64,000 nucleotides of DNA. It comes from Mycobacterium sp. AZCC_0083 (GTDB lineage: Bacteria; Actinomycetota; Actinomycetes; Mycobacteriales; Mycobacteriaceae). The translations under genes were made by a program, and so were the position numbers. Within the stretch, counting starts at the first letter, position 1. Each line of letters opens with the position of its first letter. The notes below the pieces were generated by a model. The model was not told the origin of the DNA and searched no databases. It worked only from the letters and a program-made list of their open reading frames with translations. Shown here one piece after another: positions 62,181-64,000 of the stretch. The stretch is taken from the NCBI RefSeq assembly GCF_014202335.1, contig NZ_JACHGP010000007.1, forward strand, positions 124,001-188,000, written 5' to 3'.

Positions 62181-64000
62181 TCACGCAGTAAGGTCGTCGC
62201 CGCTGGCCTGCTCGAGCAGGCTGCGGCGGTAGTTCTCCATCGCGACCAGGTCGCCGAACAGCGCGAGGTATTCGTCGCCCTGCTCGACCGGCGACATGCG
62301 GTGCAGCTTGGACTTCATCTCGGCGATCTGCCTGCCGACCAACACCTCTTGAAGCCTGGCCAGTACGCCGCCGATGTAGCGCGGCAGGCGCTCGTCGTCT
62401 TCGACGCGGATGGCCTCGACCCCGAGTTCGTTGACGAGATTCCCCGCCTCGGGCGACGACGTCTGGTCGCGCACGGTCTCGATCCACTGGGCCCCTGACA
62501 GCCCGGCCGCCGTGCCACCCGCCGCAGCGATCGCCGTGCGCAACGCGGAGTACGCCGGGTGGGTGAAGCCCTCGATCGCCAACGAGTCGAACACCGGCCC
62601 GGCGATCACCGGATACTGCAGCGCCGACTTGAGCGCTTCGCGCTGCGGCCACAACGTGGGATCGCGCGGGTTGGGCCGCTGCATCGTGACCTCAGGAGGT
62701 TTCGTGCGCCCCCGGGCCGTCTGATCGGCCTGCGCCGAGCGTCGCCCGTCGCCGCGGCCTGCGGGACGCCCGGCTTCCCCGCGCACCCGTCCGATGACCT
62801 GTGCGACGTCCTCCCAGCCCACCCAGCCCGCCAGTTGACGTGCGTACTCGTCGCGCAGTGAGGAATCCTTGATCTTCGCAACCATCGGCACGCAGCGACG
62901 CAGCGAGCTCACCCGTCCCTCGGCACTGTCCAGGTCGTGCTCCTCGAGCGCCGTGCGAATCGCGAACTCGAACAACGGAGTTCGGCGCGCAACGAGATCA
63001 CGAAGCGCGCCGTCGCCCGACTTGAGTCGCAAGTCGCAGGGGTCCATACCGTCGTCGGCGACGGCGACGAACGACTGGCCCGCGAGGTTCTGCTCCCCCT
63101 CCAGCGCCTTCACCGCGGCCGCCCGTCCTGCCGCATCACCGTCGAACACGTAGATCAGCTCGCCGCGAAAGAAGTTGTCGTCCATCATGAGTCGGCGAAG
63201 CATCGCCAGATGCTCGTCGCCGAACGCAGTGCCACAGGAGGCCACCGCCGTCGTCACCCCGGCCAGGTGCATCGCCATCACGTCGGTGTAACCCTCGACC
63301 ACGACCGCCTGGTGTCCCTTGGCGATGTCGCGCTTGGCAAGGTCGAGCCCGAACAACACGTTCGACTTCTTGTACAGCACCGTCTCTGGCGTGTTGACGT
63401 ACTTGGCCTCCATGGTGTCGTCGTCGAAGAGGCGGCGCGCACCGAAGCCGATCACCTCACCCGAGGACACCCGGATCGGCCACAGCAGGCGCCGGTGAAA
63501 CCGGTCCATCGGACCGCGGCGACCCTCGCGCGACAGGCCAGCAGCTTCCAGTTCCTTGAACTCGAAACCCTTGCTCACCAAGTGCTTGGTGAGCTTGTCC
63601 CAGCCCGACGGGGCGAATCCGCAACCGAACTTCGCCGCCGCCTCCGCGTCGAAGTTGCGCTCCAGCAGGTATTGCCGTGCTGCCGCGGCCTCTGGCGACT
63701 TCAGCGCCTCGGCGTAGAACTCCTGGGCCGCGGCGTTGGCGGCGATCAACCGGCTGCGGCTGCCGCGGTCGCGCTGCACGTTCGTGGTCGAGGAACCGGT
63801 GTAGGTGACGGTGTAGCCGAGCCGGTCGGCGAGCATCTCCACCGCCTCGACGAAGGAGACGTGTTCGATCTTCTGCAGGAATGCGTAGACGTCGCCACCC
63901 TCACCGCAGCCGAAGCAGTGGAAGTGGCCGTGGTTGGGGCGGACGTGGAAGGACGGCGACTTCTCGTCGTGGAACGGGCACAGGCCCTTCAGCGAGTCGG
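62181..64000 (-). CDS. dnaG: DNA primase DnaG, 5' end beyond window
   Basis: The frame is open from the right edge to a stop at 62181, giving about 606 residues of C-terminal and central sequence. The visible start contains the CHC2 zinc finger (CPFHDEKSPSFHV and CFGCGEGGDVYAF). The TOPRIM part has VVVEGYTDVMAMHLAG (catalytic Glu) and ELIYVFDGDAAGRAA with the DxD-type metal site. The end is the DnaB-interacting helical domain. It makes RNA primers at replication forks. Only a few dozen N-terminal residues are cut off. Confidence 0.95.
   Translation of the reverse strand, partial: DSLKGLCPFHDEKSPSFHVRPNHGHFHCFGCGEGGDVYAFLQKIEHVSFVEAVEMLADRLGYTVTYTGSSTTNVQRDRGSRSRLIAANAAAQEFYAEALKSPEAAAARQYLLERNFDAEAAAKFGCGFAPSGWDKLTKHLVSKGFEFKELEAAGLSREGRRGPMDRFHRRLLWPIRVSSGEVIGFGARRLFDDDTMEAKYVNTPETVLYKKSNVLFGLDLAKRDIAKGHQAVVVEGYTDVMAMHLAGVTTAVASCGTAFGDEHLAMLRRLMMDDNFFRGELIYVFDGDAAGRAAAVKALEGEQNLAGQSFVAVADDGMDPCDLRLKSGDGALRDLVARRTPLFEFAIRTALEEHDLDSAEGRVSSLRRCVPMVAKIKDSSLRDEYARQLAGWVGWEDVAQVIGRVRGEAGRPAGRGDGRRSAQADQTARGRTKPPEVTMQRPNPRDPTLWPQREALKSALQYPVIAGPVFDSLAIEGFTHPAYSALRTAIAAAGGTAAGLSGAQWIETVRDQTSSPEAGNLVNELGVEAIRVEDDERLPRYIGGVLARLQEVLVGRQIAEMKSKLHRMSPVEQGDEYLALFGDLVAMENYRRSLLEQASGDDLTA

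Noticed and set aside
1-64000. CRISPR arrays, insertion sequences, integrases or prophage genes
   Set aside because: No regularly spaced repeats, transposase or integrase motifs were seen on either strand.

Overview
The window is high-GC actinobacterial DNA, almost certainly from a fast-growing, environmental-type mycobacterium (Mycolicibacterium/Mycobacterium). Support: two MmpL transporters (one with MmpS), an Rpf resuscitation factor, an LppP/LprE-type lipoprotein, several lipoproteins with lipoboxes, many acyl-CoA dehydrogenases with TetR regulators, and a gene order that, from memory, matches the M. tuberculosis Rv2314c-Rv2343c neighbourhood (tldE/tldD, uspABC, an ECF cassette, a MarR gene, then lppP, asnT, an Rv2342-like gene and dnaG). 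Many genes start at GTG or TTG, and many neighbours overlap by ATGA or GTGA.

Layout. 1-9,790: a catabolic-looking cluster on the minus strand (GMC oxidoreductase, FadH-like Fe-S flavoenzyme, HisD-like dehydrogenase, VOC protein, aspartase-family lyase, ThuA-like protein) facing a plus-strand ThDP enzyme. It has no regulator or transporter in view, but shares GTGTGC/GCACAC inverted repeats. 9,870-18,085: lipoproteins, a SnoaL protein, the fmdB-fmdA formamidase pair followed by a GH10 glycosidase lipoprotein, an HxlR regulator, an SDR remnant, a D-amino-acid oxidase and an MDR oxidoreductase. 18,232-22,002: mmpS-mmpL plus a small membrane protein behind a perfect palindromic operator. 22,019-27,091: MpaB-type oxygenase with TetR, and two acyl-CoA dehydrogenases with TetR. 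27,103-31,713: a decayed patch (two gene remnants, a CPBP-like membrane protein, MFS exporter, an AT-rich leader, rpf, a broken P450). 31,754-36,501: a four-gene conservon (CvnA-D type) with an MHYT gas-sensor-like membrane protein attached. 36,791-39,434: a frameshifted gene, a secreted Excalibur protein, a CAU tRNA and a SHOCT protein.

39,437-49,158: AhpD-like protein, TldD/TldE protease, UspABC sugar importer, and an ECF importer whose S and two ATPase parts are fused. 49,235-54,282: MarR-MFS efflux unit with its palindrome, then a TetR-controlled PhyH-RidA-permease operon in which the permease is broken. 54,315-64,000: VIT-family metal transporter, acyl-CoA oxidase-like enzyme, a second MmpL with a divergent TetR and operator, LppP-type lipoprotein, tRNA-Asn, two small conserved mycobacterial genes and dnaG, which runs off the right edge.

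No CRISPR array, insertion sequence, integrase or rRNA was seen. The most unusual items are the conservon-MHYT unit, the regulator-less catabolic cluster with shared repeats, the mmpS-mmpL operator with an extra third gene, and several genes caught in decay.
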